This document shows, piece after piece, positions 8,692 to 17,781 of a stretch of DNA of 37,706 nt. The notes under the pieces were generated by a model. It ran no database searches and had not been told where the DNA came from. It saw only the letters and a list, made by a program, of their open reading frames with translations. Source of the DNA: Clostridia bacterium (GTDB lineage Bacteria > Bacillota > Clostridia > UBA1381); NCBI GenBank assembly GCA_017404065.1, contig JAFRDB010000042.1:1-37706 (forward strand), read 5' to 3'. Positions within the stretch are counted from its first letter, which is position 1. The number at the start of each line of letters is the position of its first letter. The translations under genes and the position numbers were made by a program.

Positions 8692-10725
8692 ATGATTTCA
8701 GATATGCTAAAAAAAGGCGAATACACAAACGAATCGATCACAAAACTGAAGGATGAAGAGCGTGTCAGATTAAGACCTGCTGTGATCTTCGGTTCGGATG
8801 GTCTTGAAGGCTGCGAGCACTCATTTTTTGAGATACTTTCAAACTCGATCGATGAGGCGCGGGAGGGATATGGCAAGCGTATCGAGATAACACGCTTCAA
8901 GGATCACTCGATCGAGGTGCGTGACTACGGCAGAGGCATTCCGCTTGACTGGAACGAGTCGGAGGGCTGCTATAACTGGGAGCTTGTTTTTTGTGAGCTT
9001 TACGCCGGCGGTAAATATAACAACAACAGCGGCGGTATGTATGAGTACAGTCTCGGACTTAACGGTCTCGGCGCGTGCGCTACGCAGTATTCATCAGAGT
9101 ACATGGATGTTGAGGTGGTTCGTGATAAGACGAAGTACACTCTCCATTTTGAAAAGGGCAAGAACATAGGCGGACTGAAAAAAGAGCCGGTCCGTTCCGT
9201 GCAGACCGGAACAGTCCAGGTATGGAAACCTGATACGGAGGTTTTTACCGATATTGCCATACCTCTGGAATTTTATCAGGATATATTAAACAAACAGGCA
9301 ATGGTCAATGCCGGCATAAAGTTTGTTCTCTTTAATGAGACAGAGGACGGCGGGATGCAGATGTTTGAGTATTATTACGAGAACGGTATCGCGGACTATG
9401 TTGCCGATGCGGTGGGAGAGGACTCACTCACGACCGTTGAGACGTGGGAATGCGAGCGCAGCGGACGTGACCGCGAGGATAAGGACGATTACAAGATGAA
9501 GATGCAGATATCCTTCTGCTTCTCTAACCGTGTTAATTTCCTTGAATACTACCATAATTCAAGCTATCTTGAGCATGGCGGTTCGCCGGATAAGGCGGTA
9601 AGGAACGCCTATGTTTATGCGATAGATCAGTATATGAAGCAGAACGGCAAGTACAACAAGAACGAGAGCAAGATCACATTCAGCGATGTTGCAGACTGTC
9701 TCGCGCTTGTGATAAATTCGTTCTCGACACAGACCAGCTATGAAAATCAGACTAAAAAAGCTATAAATAACAAATTTATTCAAGATGCTATGACTGAGTT
9801 TTTGCGTCATCAGCTTGAGGTCTATTTCATTGAGAATAAGGCGGACGCGGAGAAGATCTCAAACCAGGTGCTTGTAAACAAACGCAGCCGCGAGAATGCG
9901 GAAAAGGCGAGGGTCGATATAAAGAAAAAGCTGTCCGGATCCATGGATGTTACCACGAGGGTGGAAAAGTTTGTTCCGTGTCGGCTAAAGGATAAGACAA
10001 AGACGGAGATATTTATAGTTGAGGGTGATTCGGCGCTCGGTTCATGTAAACAGGCGAGGGACGCGAGCTTCCAGGCGATAATGCCGATACGCGGAAAGAT
10101 ATTGAATTGTCTGAAGGCTGATTATCCGAAGATATTCAAGAGCGATATTATCGTTGATCTTCTGCGTGTGCTCGGCTGCGGCGTGGAGATAAAGTCATCG
10201 CACAATCAGAAGCTTGACAGCTTTGATCTTGACAATCTTCGCTGGGATAAGATCATAATCTGCACTGACGCGGATGTTGACGGATTCCAGATACGCACTC
10301 TGCTTCTGACAATGCTCTACAGGCTCACGCCGACGCTGATAGATATAGGTAAGGTATATATTGCGGAATCACCTTTGTATGAGATAACGATAAATAAGCG
10401 CGGCAAGAGACGCGGCGAGAAGCTGTTCGCTTATACGGACAGTGAAAAGGAAAAGATAACAGCTCAGCTCGATAGCGAGGGCTTTGTAAAGGACAAGGAT
10501 GATTATGAGATAAAGCGGTCAAAGGGTCTGGGTGAGAACCAGCCGGATATGATGAGTCTTACGACCATGCACCCGGCAACGCGCCGGCTGATCCGTATTA
10601 CGCCTGAGAGCGCTGAACGCACCGCGATGATGTTCGATATACTTCTTGGCGATAATCTTGCGAGCCGAAAGCAGTATATAGCTGACAACGGCTCAAATTA
10701 TCTTGATATGGTAGATCTGAGCTGA
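8692..10725 (+). CDS. parE: Type IIA topoisomerase B subunit (ParE/GyrB-like), divergent
   Basis: This ATPase/TOPRIM subunit pairs with the downstream A subunit to cut and pass DNA duplexes. The GHKL ATPase is at the N-terminus: EILSNSIDEA with the catalytic Glu/Asn region, VRDYGRGIP, and GLNGLG in place of the usual GLHGVG. A transducer with a QTSYENQTKKAINN-like Lys segment follows. The TOPRIM metal sites are VEGDSALGSCKQARD (usual form EGDSAGGSAKQGRD) and TDADVDGFQIRTLLL (usual DGAHIRTLLL). It is 677 residues. The motif changes mark a divergent branch; a standard gyrase pair presumably lies elsewhere in the genome. AGG lies 6 bp before ATG 8692. Topoisomerase IV is the best guess; the gyrase-versus-topo IV choice is uncertain. 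Confidence 0.85.
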   Translation: MISDMLKKGEYTNESITKLKDEERVRLRPAVIFGSDGLEGCEHSFFEILSNSIDEAREGYGKRIEITRFKDHSIEVRDYGRGIPLDWNESEGCYNWELVFCELYAGGKYNNNSGGMYEYSLGLNGLGACATQYSSEYMDVEVVRDKTKYTLHFEKGKNIGGLKKEPVRSVQTGTVQVWKPDTEVFTDIAIPLEFYQDILNKQAMVNAGIKFVLFNETEDGGMQMFEYYYENGIADYVADAVGEDSLTTVETWECERSGRDREDKDDYKMKMQISFCFSNRVNFLEYYHNSSYLEHGGSPDKAVRNAYVYAIDQYMKQNGKYNKNESKITFSDVADCLALVINSFSTQTSYENQTKKAINNKFIQDAMTEFLRHQLEVYFIENKADAEKISNQVLVNKRSRENAEKARVDIKKKLSGSMDVTTRVEKFVPCRLKDKTKTEIFIVEGDSALGSCKQARDASFQAIMPIRGKILNCLKADYPKIFKSDIIVDLLRVLGCGVEIKSSHNQKLDSFDLDNLRWDKIIICTDADVDGFQIRTLLLTMLYRLTPTLIDIGKVYIAESPLYEITINKRGKRRGEKLFAYTDSEKEKITAQLDSEGFVKDKDDYEIKRSKGLGENQPDMMSLTTMHPATRRLIRITPESAERTAMMFDILLGDNLASRKQYIADNGSNYLDMVDLS

Positions 10726-10750
10726 TAACAACTGAAAGGAGCCATTATAA

Positions 10751-12961
10751 GTGGCAAGGAAGAAAAAGGACATAGAAAAGGAAATTGTCTCTGCGCCTAT
10801 CGCGGAGCAGGCGATAACGGAAACCCTCGAAACAAACTATATGCCGTATGCCATGAGCGTTATTATATCTCGTGCCATACCGGAGATAGACGGGCTTAAG
10901 CCGGCGCACAGAAAGCTGCTGTACACTATGTACAGAATGGGGCTTTTGGGCGGCAAGTTCACAAAATCCGCGAACGTGGTCGGTTCTACAATGAAGCTCA
11001 ATCCGCATGGTGACGCGGCTATATATGAGACCATGGTACGTCTCACGCGCGGAAATGAGGCATTGCTGCATCCGCTGATAGAGTCACAGGGAAACTTCGG
11101 TAAGGCGTATTCGCGTGATATGGCTTATGCCGCGTCACGATATACAGAGGTACGCTTAGAGCCGATCTGCGCGGAGCTGTTTACGGATATAAACAAGAAC
11201 ACAGTTAAATTTGTTGACAACTATGACGGTGAGATCAAGGAGCCAACACTGCTGCCGGCGGCATTCCCGTCAATACTCGTAAATCCCAATCAGGGTATAG
11301 CTGTCGGTATGGCATCAAATATATGCTCGTTTAACCTTGCTGAGGTGTGTGAGGCGACGATAGCGTATATGAAGGATGAGAATGCGGATATTATAGATAT
11401 AATGCCCGCGCCGGATTTCTCACTTGGCGCATCGATCATTTATAAAAAGGATGAGATGCAGGGCATATACGACACCGGACGCGGCAGCTTCCGTATGCGC
11501 GCTGCGTACAGCTATGATAAAAAGAGCAACTGCATAGAGGTCACCGAGATACCCTATTCTACGACATCCGAGCAGATAATAGGAAAGATAATGGAGCTGC
11601 TTAAGGCGAACAAGCTTCGCGAGGTTTCAGACGCGCGTGACGAGACTGATCTTCACGGCTTCAAGATTGCGATAGATCTCAAGCGCGGTGTTGATCCCGA
11701 TGAGCTTATGCTAAAGCTTTATAAGCTCACGCCGCTTGAGGACAGCTTCTCGTGCAACTTCAATATACTCATAAACTCCGTTCCCAGGGTGATGGGTGTA
11801 AAGGAGATCATCTCCGAATGGGTAAAGTTCCGTATGACGTGTATACGCAACGGAGCAAGGTTTGATATTGAGCAAAAGACAAAGCGTCTGCATCTGCTGA
11901 TGGGTCTTAAAAAGATACTTCTTGATATCGATAAGGCAATATCTATCATACGCCATACCGAGGCGGAGAGCGAGGTCGTTCCCAACCTTATGGCGGGATT
12001 TGGCATAGACGAGGTGCAGGCTGAGTATATTGCGGAGATACGGCTGAGAAATCTTAATAAGGAATATTTACTCAAAAATATAGATAACATAGATAAGCTG
12101 ACAAACGAGATCGCAGATCTCAACAAGCTCATTTCAAGCGACAGAAACGTAAAGTCAGAGATAGCAAAGCAGCTCAAAGCTATAATCAAGAAATATGGTA
12201 TAGAGCGCAAGACAAGACTGATCGAGGCAGAGGAGATGGAGGTATACAAGGCGGAGGAGCATATTGAGGACTATGCGTGCACCATATTCTTCACCCGCGG
12301 TCAGTATCTAAAGAAGGTTTCGGCTAATTCGTTGAGGTTCACGACCTCGGATCATAAGCTCCGCGAGGATGATGAGATAATTTTTGCTTCAGAGACATCC
12401 AATATATCGGAGCTGCTGTTCTTCTCGGATAAGTGCAACGTATATAAGATGAGAACATCGGACATGCCTGACAGCAAGGTCACAACGATGGGAGAGTATC
12501 TGCCGTCCATTCTTGATATGGATGAGGATGAACGGATAATATACACCGTGGTGACCAAGGATTATACGGGTGATATGCTGTTCACCTTTGAGAATGGAAA
12601 AATGGCAAAGGTGCCGCTTGCCGCGTATCAGACAAAAACGAACCGCAAGAGGCTTATAAACGCGTATTCGGATAAATCTCCGATACGCGCCGTTATGAAG
12701 CTTGACGGCGATACGGACATAGTTATAATTACCGAAAACAGCAGGATAGTTAGTCTGAATACAAAGCTCATACCGCAAAAGACCACAAAGAATACCCAGG
12801 GAGTACAGGTGCTGCGCCAGCCCAAGGGCGGCGTTAAGCCTGATGTTGTTATAAAAGCTTCGGAATGCGGTATAGACAACGTTATGAAATATGTCGCGCG
12901 GTCTATTCCGGCATCCGCTAAGACAATAAAGGATGAGGATGCGCAGATATCACTGTTTTAG
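10751..12961 (+). CDS. parC: Type IIA topoisomerase A subunit (ParC/GyrA-like), divergent
   Basis: The breakage-rejoining subunit, 736 residues, starting at GTG 10751 after GAAAGGAGCC. The catalytic Tyr is residue 131 (ASRYTEVRL). The winged-helix/tower begins with the typical YMPYAMSVIISRAIP and DGLKPAHRKLLY. A GyrA-type beta-pinwheel repeat region begins around residue 500. No GyrA-box (QRRGGKG-like) is evident, which favours a topo IV-type or second enzyme. In the quinolone-determining segment NPHGDAAIYETM, the position of E. coli GyrA Ser83 is Ala89 and that of Asp87 is Glu93. It lies 25 bp after the B subunit gene and the two are surely cotranscribed. Confidence 0.87.
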   Translation: MARKKKDIEKEIVSAPIAEQAITETLETNYMPYAMSVIISRAIPEIDGLKPAHRKLLYTMYRMGLLGGKFTKSANVVGSTMKLNPHGDAAIYETMVRLTRGNEALLHPLIESQGNFGKAYSRDMAYAASRYTEVRLEPICAELFTDINKNTVKFVDNYDGEIKEPTLLPAAFPSILVNPNQGIAVGMASNICSFNLAEVCEATIAYMKDENADIIDIMPAPDFSLGASIIYKKDEMQGIYDTGRGSFRMRAAYSYDKKSNCIEVTEIPYSTTSEQIIGKIMELLKANKLREVSDARDETDLHGFKIAIDLKRGVDPDELMLKLYKLTPLEDSFSCNFNILINSVPRVMGVKEIISEWVKFRMTCIRNGARFDIEQKTKRLHLLMGLKKILLDIDKAISIIRHTEAESEVVPNLMAGFGIDEVQAEYIAEIRLRNLNKEYLLKNIDNIDKLTNEIADLNKLISSDRNVKSEIAKQLKAIIKKYGIERKTRLIEAEEMEVYKAEEHIEDYACTIFFTRGQYLKKVSANSLRFTTSDHKLREDDEIIFASETSNISELLFFSDKCNVYKMRTSDMPDSKVTTMGEYLPSILDMDEDERIIYTVVTKDYTGDMLFTFENGKMAKVPLAAYQTKTNRKRLINAYSDKSPIRAVMKLDGDTDIVIITENSRIVSLNTKLIPQKTTKNTQGVQVLRQPKGGVKPDVVIKASECGIDNVMKYVARSIPASAKTIKDEDAQISLF

Positions 12962-12987
12962 TGTATAAGTAAGAGGGAGGATATAAA

Positions 12988-14349
12988 ATGACTGACAGAG
13001 AAATAATCGAAAAAGTGCAAGCCTTTTTCAAGCATGTAAGCGACCTTTACCAGCCGTTTCCTAAAGGACTGTTCAAGCAGTACGGCGTAAAAAGGGGACT
13101 GAGAAACGAGGATGAGACCGGTGTTATGGTCGGTCTTACCTCGGTAGGTCAGGTTATCGGTTACAGGTTTGAGGACGGGAATAAAATCCCGATCGAAGGT
13201 CATCTTGAATACCGCGGCTATGATATAAATGATATTGTAAAAAGCTGTGAAAGGGATGGACGGTTCGGATTTGAAGAGGTCGTATTCCTGCTTTTATGCG
13301 GCAAGCTTCCGAGCGAAGTTATGCTTGACCGGTTCAATAAGCTTATGGGAGAGTGCAGACCGCTTCCGGAGGGCTTTACTGAGGACATGATCCTCAAGGC
13401 GCCGTCATCTAACATAATGAACAAGCTTGGCAGAAGCGTGCTCACCTTATATTCGTATGACGATAATCCGGACGAAATATCGGTCGCAAATATCATGCGT
13501 CAGTCGATAAGGCTCATATCAAGTCTTTCGGTCATTGCCGCATACGGCTATCAGGCAAAACGGCACTACTATGACGGGGAGAGCTTGCATCTCCATCATC
13601 CGCAACCGGAGCTTTCCACGGCGGAAAACCTATTGTTTATGCTCAGACCCGACAATCAATTTACACGCGATGAGGCGGAGACGTTGGATGTTCTGATGAT
13701 GGTACAGGCAGAGCATGGCGGCGGTAACAACTCGGCATTTACAACCAGAGTCGTTTCGTCATCGGGCACTGATACCTACAGTGCAATAGCCGCCGCTATC
13801 GGCTCTTTGAAGGGACCGAAGCACGGCGGAGCGAATGCCAAGGTAATGGGTATGATGGAGGATATAAAAAGTCATGTCAAGGACTGGGCGGATGAAGACG
13901 AGGTAAAAGCGTATATCGAAAAGATACTGAAAAAGGATGCTTATGACCGGACAGGGCTTGTTTACGGAATGGGTCACGCGATATATACTCTTTCCGATCC
14001 GCGCTGCGTTTTGCTTAAGGAGCGCGCAGCAAGGCTTGCGGCAAAAAATCCGGAATGGGATAAGGAATTCAAGCTTTACAATACCGTTGAAAAGCTTACG
14101 CCCGAATGCTTCTATAGGATAAAGAACAGTAAAAAATATATGTGCGCCAATGTGGATATGTATTCCGGCTTCGTTTATAAAATGCTTGATATCGCGCCGG
14201 AGATGTATACGCCGATATTTGCTATCTCAAGAATACCCGGCTGGTGCGCGCACAGGCTTGAAGAAACGATCGGCTGCTCAAGGATAATAAGACCTGCATA
14301 CAAGTCGATTGTGGATTCAAAGGAGTATATACCGTTACAGGAGAGATAA
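12988..14349 (+). CDS. gltA: Citrate synthase
   Basis: Condenses oxaloacetate and acetyl-CoA to citrate. It belongs to the citrate/2-methylcitrate synthase fold: the first catalytic His is in QAEHGGGNNSAF, the second in GMGHAIYTLSDPR, and the CoA-contacting loop is LKGPKHGGANAKVM. The family's C-terminal Arg region is IIRPAY. At 453 residues it is on the long side, with an N-terminal extension of about 60 residues typical of clostridial forms that start with a helical segment. GGAGG precedes ATG 12988, 26 bp after the topoisomerase gene. Methylcitrate synthase activity cannot be excluded. Confidence 0.88.
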   Translation: MTDREIIEKVQAFFKHVSDLYQPFPKGLFKQYGVKRGLRNEDETGVMVGLTSVGQVIGYRFEDGNKIPIEGHLEYRGYDINDIVKSCERDGRFGFEEVVFLLLCGKLPSEVMLDRFNKLMGECRPLPEGFTEDMILKAPSSNIMNKLGRSVLTLYSYDDNPDEISVANIMRQSIRLISSLSVIAAYGYQAKRHYYDGESLHLHHPQPELSTAENLLFMLRPDNQFTRDEAETLDVLMMVQAEHGGGNNSAFTTRVVSSSGTDTYSAIAAAIGSLKGPKHGGANAKVMGMMEDIKSHVKDWADEDEVKAYIEKILKKDAYDRTGLVYGMGHAIYTLSDPRCVLLKERAARLAAKNPEWDKEFKLYNTVEKLTPECFYRIKNSKKYMCANVDMYSGFVYKMLDIAPEMYTPIFAISRIPGWCAHRLEETIGCSRIIRPAYKSIVDSKEYIPLQER

Positions 14350-14351
14350 GC

Positions 14352-15095
14352 ATGAATAACAAGGTCAATATTCTCGGCGTAAATGTAGATATGGTCACCA
14401 TTGATGAGGCAGCGGACAGGATAATCGGTTTCTTTGATGAGGATAAGCTGCATAAGGTGTATACGCCCAATTCCGAAATAATAATGAACGCGTATAAGGA
14501 TGAGGAGTTTTGCGCGCTCCTCAACGATGCCGAATTGCTTACGGCTGACGGAATAGGTGTAGTGTACGCGTCAAAGATACTCGGAAAACCGATATCGGAA
14601 CGTGCCGCGGGCTATGATATAGCTTGTCAGGTGCTCGATCGTATCAAGGACACCGATCATAGCGTGTATCTGTTTGGCAGCAAGCCCGGCGTTGCGGAAA
14701 TGGCAAGGGAAAAGCTGATAGAGAAATACCCGGGACTTCGCGTTGCAGGCACGCATAACGGATATTTTAAGCCGGAGGATGAGCCGGCAATAGTTGAAGA
14801 GATAAATGCTACGGGTGCGGATCTGCTGTTTGTATGCCTCGGCGCGCCGAAGCAGGAGCAGTGGCTTGCACGTAACGCGGACCGGCTCAAGGTTCGTGTG
14901 GCGATGGGGATCGGCGGCAGTCTTGATGTGTTCGCCGGCACTGCTGAGCGTGCGCCGGAGTTTTATTGCAAGCACGGACTGGAATGGTTCTACCGCTTAA
15001 AGAAAGAGCCATGGAGAGCAAAGCGTATGCTTGCGCTGCCTAAATTCGGTATGACTGTGCTGATAAACGGACGCAGATATAAGCAGGAGGATTGA
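14352..15095 (+). CDS. tagA: WecG/TagA/CpsF-family glycosyltransferase
   Basis: The family transfers N-acetylmannosamine to undecaprenyl-PP-GlcNAc, starting the wall teichoic acid linkage unit or similar polymers at the inner membrane face. The motifs are clear: TPNSEIIMNAYKDEEF, the catalytic Asp in LTADGIGVVYASKILG, VYLFGSKPGVAE, and the C-terminal LGAPKQEQW and AMGIGGSLDVFAGTAERAP. The length of 247 residues is full. The start at 14352 is two bases after the citrate synthase stop and its GGAGAG site lies inside that gene. No teichoic-acid neighbours are present, so the polymer made is unknown. Confidence 0.88.
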   Translation: MNNKVNILGVNVDMVTIDEAADRIIGFFDEDKLHKVYTPNSEIIMNAYKDEEFCALLNDAELLTADGIGVVYASKILGKPISERAAGYDIACQVLDRIKDTDHSVYLFGSKPGVAEMAREKLIEKYPGLRVAGTHNGYFKPEDEPAIVEEINATGADLLFVCLGAPKQEQWLARNADRLKVRVAMGIGGSLDVFAGTAERAPEFYCKHGLEWFYRLKKEPWRAKRMLALPKFGMTVLINGRRYKQED

Positions 15096-15164
15096 TGCCG
15101 TAAGGCGGTATAGGGAACATAAAGATATAATCAACAGAAGCGTACAAGATTGGGAAAGGTTTTA

Positions 15165-16577
15165 ATGGTCATAAGTATGGAAAAGAAGCGTAATTCATTT
15201 GGCGGATCAATAGGCTTTGTGCTTGCCGCGGCGGGCAGCGCGGTGGGGCTGGGTAATCTTTGGCGGTTCCCATACCTTGCCGCAAAGGACGGGGGAGGAC
15301 TGTTCCTCGTTGTATATATCATTCTTGTATTAACCTTTGGATTTACTCTGCTGACGACTGAGATCGCGATAGGGCGGAGAACCAAGCAAAGTCCGCTGAC
15401 TGCATATAAAGCGGTCAATAAAAAGAGCGGATTTTTAGGTTACCTTGCTGCGATCATACCAATGATGATATTGCCGTATTACTGTGTGATCGGCGGATGG
15501 GTAACAAAATATCTCGTAGTATACTGTACCGGCGCCGGCACAGCTGCGGCAGACACATCATACTTTACCGGATTTTTATCAGGCATAACGCAGCCTATAG
15601 TATTCCTTTGCATATTCCTTGCGCTTTGTGCGGTCATCGTTGCCCGCGGCGTTGATAAGGGCATAGAGCGTATGTCAAAGTTTTTGATGCCTGTACTGCT
15701 TTTGCTTATACTTGTCATTTCGGTATTTTCGCTTACAATAAAGAGTGAAGGTGCGGACGGAGTTGTGCGCAGCGGATTTGACGGGCTTAAGGTGTATCTT
15801 ATACCTGATCTGAACAGTCTGACATTCTCAAAGCTCGTGATCACCGTTGTTGATGCTATGGGACAGATGTTCTATAGTCTCAGTGTTGCAATGGGTATAA
15901 TGATAGCATACGGTTCTTATGTGCCCGATGATGCAAACCTTGTAAAGTCTATTAACCAGATAGAGCTGTTCGATACCGTGGTTGCGTTTCTTGCCGGCGT
16001 AATGATTATTCCGTCAGTGTTCGTGTTCATGGGACGCGAGGGTATGGAAGCGTCAGGACCGGGACTCATGTTTGTTTCGCTTCCGCAGGTATTCCATTCA
16101 ATGGGCAAGGCGGGAACATTCGTTGCGATCCTGTTTTTTGCGATGGTACTCTTCGCGGCGCTTACCAGTGCGGTGTCCATTATGGAGGCGGTTGTATCGA
16201 GCGTTATCGACAAGTTCGGTTTTTCAAGGATAAAAGCAGTAATTATAGAGACCGTAATAGCGCTCGGTGTTGGTATTGTTGTCTGCATTGGCTATAATCT
16301 CATGTATTTTGAGTTCAAACTGCCGAACGGCACGATAGCGCAGATGCTTGATATCCTTGATTATATCAGCAACTACTGCTTAATGCCGATCGTTTCGATA
16401 GGTACGTGTATACTGATCGGCTGGATAATGAAGCCCGATTATGTTATTGACGAAGTTGAAAAGTCGGGTGTGAAGTTCTCGCGCCGCACTCTGTATATAA
16501 TCATGATACGGTTTGTAGCTCCCGCGATGCTCATGGTGCTTCTGCTGCAGGCGCTTGGGTTGTTCAGCTTGAAGTAA
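15165..16577 (+). CDS. NSS-family sodium:amino-acid symporter
   Basis: A sodium-coupled transporter of the neurotransmitter:sodium symporter family (LeuT-like), about 11-12 membrane segments and about 470 residues. TM1 carries the unwound Na+/substrate motif GSAVGLGNLWRFPYL, followed by GGGLFLVVY. TM6-TM7 contain GQMFYSLSVAMGIMIAYGSY, a typical bacterial NSS signature. The ATG at 15165 is favoured because GGGAAAGG lies 5-6 bp upstream; a second ATG at 15177 is also possible. Substrate is likely a hydrophobic or aromatic amino acid, but sequence does not settle it. A hairpin at 16676-16700 follows. Confidence 0.9.
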   Translation: MVISMEKKRNSFGGSIGFVLAAAGSAVGLGNLWRFPYLAAKDGGGLFLVVYIILVLTFGFTLLTTEIAIGRRTKQSPLTAYKAVNKKSGFLGYLAAIIPMMILPYYCVIGGWVTKYLVVYCTGAGTAAADTSYFTGFLSGITQPIVFLCIFLALCAVIVARGVDKGIERMSKFLMPVLLLLILVISVFSLTIKSEGADGVVRSGFDGLKVYLIPDLNSLTFSKLVITVVDAMGQMFYSLSVAMGIMIAYGSYVPDDANLVKSINQIELFDTVVAFLAGVMIIPSVFVFMGREGMEASGPGLMFVSLPQVFHSMGKAGTFVAILFFAMVLFAALTSAVSIMEAVVSSVIDKFGFSRIKAVIIETVIALGVGIVVCIGYNLMYFEFKLPNGTIAQMLDILDYISNYCLMPIVSIGTCILIGWIMKPDYVIDEVEKSGVKFSRRTLYIIMIRFVAPAMLMVLLLQALGLFSLK

Positions 16578-16675
16578 ATTCAGGTTACGAGGCATATTTT
16601 GCGCCTCTGTCTCCGATAATTGAGGATGCTTTTGCAGCGGTGGAGAGACTGATAGGTGAAATAGTGTGAAAATGG

Positions 16676-16700
16676 GGCTGTTGCATTTTTTGCAACAGCC
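16676..16700 (+). terminator. Hairpin ending the symporter transcript
   Basis: A perfect 10-bp stem GGCTGTTGCA / TGCAACAGCC encloses a T-rich loop about 100 bp after the symporter. The T-run is weak after the stem, so confidence is moderate. The remaining 170 bases up to 16875 are AT-rich and show no gene. Confidence 0.5.
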
Positions 16701-16874
16701 TCCTTGTGTTAGCTTTTCAAAAACATTCTTTTTTACCTTTAATTGGTTGTGTCTTCCCTAAATCATTTTTGTGAGATTTTAGCTAGTCAGATTAATTATA
16801 TTTTATCATTACTGGACATAGTTGTCAACAATAAATCACTAAGTTAAGTAATACGTTTTTTTAATGTTCTTAGT

Positions 16875-17105
16875 TTAAAAATCATGACAACCACCTGCAT
16901 TGAGTTTATATTTCTCAAAGACACAAACGATCTTTTCTACGATCTCAAAATCATCAAGATCACTTGCTAAGATGCTTTGTATTTCAGATAATGCCTTGAT
17001 AGCGGTGGTGTCTGCAATTTCATCAGCATTGATCACAATGTCAGTAAGTCTGCTGTCAATAATATCATGTATGCTGCTCTTTAATAGTTCAAGCTTGATG
17101 TTCAT
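16875..17105 (-). CDS. Conserved 76-aa acidic protein, copy 1 (unknown function)
   Basis: I do not recognise this family. The 76-residue protein starts MNIKLELLKSSIHDIIDSR and ends VEKIVCVFEKYKLNAGGCHDF-like, rich in Asp/Glu and Ile/Leu, predicted mostly helical, with no membrane segment and a C-terminal Cys-His pair. Two more copies, at 19292-19522 and 23452-23682, differ at about five positions. The start follows AAGGAG. Its promoter (TTGATT, 17 bp, TATAAT on the minus strand; 17131-17163) overlaps a palindrome. It is divergent from a ribbon-helix-helix protein gene at 17235. The arrangement suggests a repressed payload such as an antirepressor, toxin-antitoxin partner or regulator; this is inference. 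Confidence 0.8.
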   Translation of the reverse strand: MNIKLELLKSSIHDIIDSRLTDIVINADEIADTTAIKALSEIQSILASDLDDFEIVEKIVCVFEKYKLNAGGCHDF

Positions 17106-17150
17106 AGATTACTCCTTTATGTTATATAGTACATATTATATAATAATTGT

Positions 17151-17218
17151 GTACTTAAATCAAGTACATTTTTAAAAATAATCTTAAAAAGATGCTAAAC
17201 TATACTTAATCTAAGTAT
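17151..17218. promoter_or_regulatory. Two matching palindromic operators between 76-aa gene and RHH gene
   Basis: Box 1 at 17151-17167 is GTACTT-N5-AAGTAC and box 2 at 17202-17218 is ATACTT-N5-AAGTAT: same arms, same 5-bp spacer. Box 1 overlaps the -35 (TTGATT) of the 76-aa gene; box 2 sits just before the ribbon-helix-helix gene. Two spaced dyads are what a dimeric RHH repressor controlling both divergent genes would use. Confidence 0.7.
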
Positions 17219-17234
17219 GAAATGAGGTATAGAT

Positions 17235-17402
17235 ATGGCAGAAAAAAATAAACACATAGGGTTAAGGTGTACAGAAGAAATGCTCACTAAGCTTAAATAT
17301 ATAGCTGATTACAATGGACGTTCTATTAATGGCGAGATTTTGTATTTGATAAATTGCGAAATAAAGAAGTTTGAAGCAGAAGTTGAAAAGATAGATGTAT
17401 AA
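17235..17402 (+). CDS. Arc-like ribbon-helix-helix DNA-binding protein
   Basis: A 55-residue protein starting MAEKNKHIGLRCTEEML, with the Arc/MetJ-type fold: a beta strand (HIGLRCT), helix A (EEMLTKLKYIADYN), and the GRSINGEI turn-helix closely matching Arc's NGRSVNSEI. GAGGT lies 7 bp upstream of ATG 17235. It lies divergent to the 76-aa gene with paired operators between them, and directly upstream of a 162-bp repeat. Role inferred: autoregulated repressor of the divergent pair. Confidence 0.8.
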   Translation: MAEKNKHIGLRCTEEMLTKLKYIADYNGRSINGEILYLINCEIKKFEAEVEKIDV

Positions 17403-17424
17403 TAACTAATTTGTATATGATACC

Positions 17425-17586
17425 ATCTGTATGTTAAAACAGCCCGGACACGTTGGACACGCCGTACACGATCAGATAATATATAGGTGCAAACATCATC
17501 ATAAAGAATGATAATTTGTCCGGCGGATAACAAATAACGTCCGCCTGTCCGGTTAACAGAAAGTTTATAAAAACATAGCATAAAAT
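17425..17586. repeat. 162-bp repeat, copy 1
   Basis: This segment, starting ATCTGTATGTTAAAACAG, recurs at 19833-19994 with the same length and about 90 percent identity. Both copies lie directly downstream of the regulator gene that is divergent from a 76-aa gene (RHH here, HTH in the other). The minus strand is open in both copies and encodes a hydrophobic peptide ending in the same residues. Confidence 0.85.
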
Positions 17587-17592
17587 TAACAT
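17434..17592 (-). CDS. Possible small membrane protein within the 162-bp repeat, copy 1
   Basis: The minus-strand frame encodes about 52 residues with two hydrophobic stretches around a polar centre (CYPPDKLS), ending VSNVSGLF. The second copy at 19842-20009 keeps the frame and stop, with mostly conservative replacements. No clear Shine-Dalgarno site is visible, and an upstream ATG at 17616 falls inside the adjacent MITE-like element. It is convergent with the regulator gene. It could be a genuine small membrane protein or a frame that is open only because the two copies are recent. No function is recognised. Confidence 0.35.
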   Translation of the reverse strand: MLILCYVFINFLLTGQADVICYPPDKLSFFMMMFAPIYYLIVYGVSNVSGLF

Positions 17593-17593
17593 T

Positions 17594-17781
17594 TGGGGAC
17601 GTACATTTTTTGACATCCTTCTTCAAATAAATTCTGTCGGTTTTTCCCTCGAAATATAATATGGTATATTCCTGATTTACTAATTATTCTCACCGGTCTG
17701 CTCATTTTTATCACCCTGAATATATTAACTTATTTTTGTCAATGTGTCAATAACAAACGTGACAAAAATGGTACGTCCCCA
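17594..17781. mobile_element. 188-bp MITE-like element with terminal inverted repeats
   Basis: The ends TGGGGACGTACATTTTTTGACA (left, starting 17594) and its near reverse complement TGACAAAAATGGTACGTCCCCA (right, ending 17781) form ~22-bp terminal inverted repeats around an AT-rich centre without a gene. The right end joins exactly where the reading frame of a GIY-YIG-type gene stops making sense, and the left end abuts the hydrophobic frame of the 162-bp repeat. No transposase is present, so it would be non-autonomous. Confidence 0.65.

Noticed and set aside
16578..16670. Short plus-strand tail reading GYEAYFAPLSPIIEDAF..ERLIGEIV before a stop
   Set aside because: It looks protein-like but has no start or ribosome site and overlaps the symporter end; possibly a gene remnant, not supportable as a gene.
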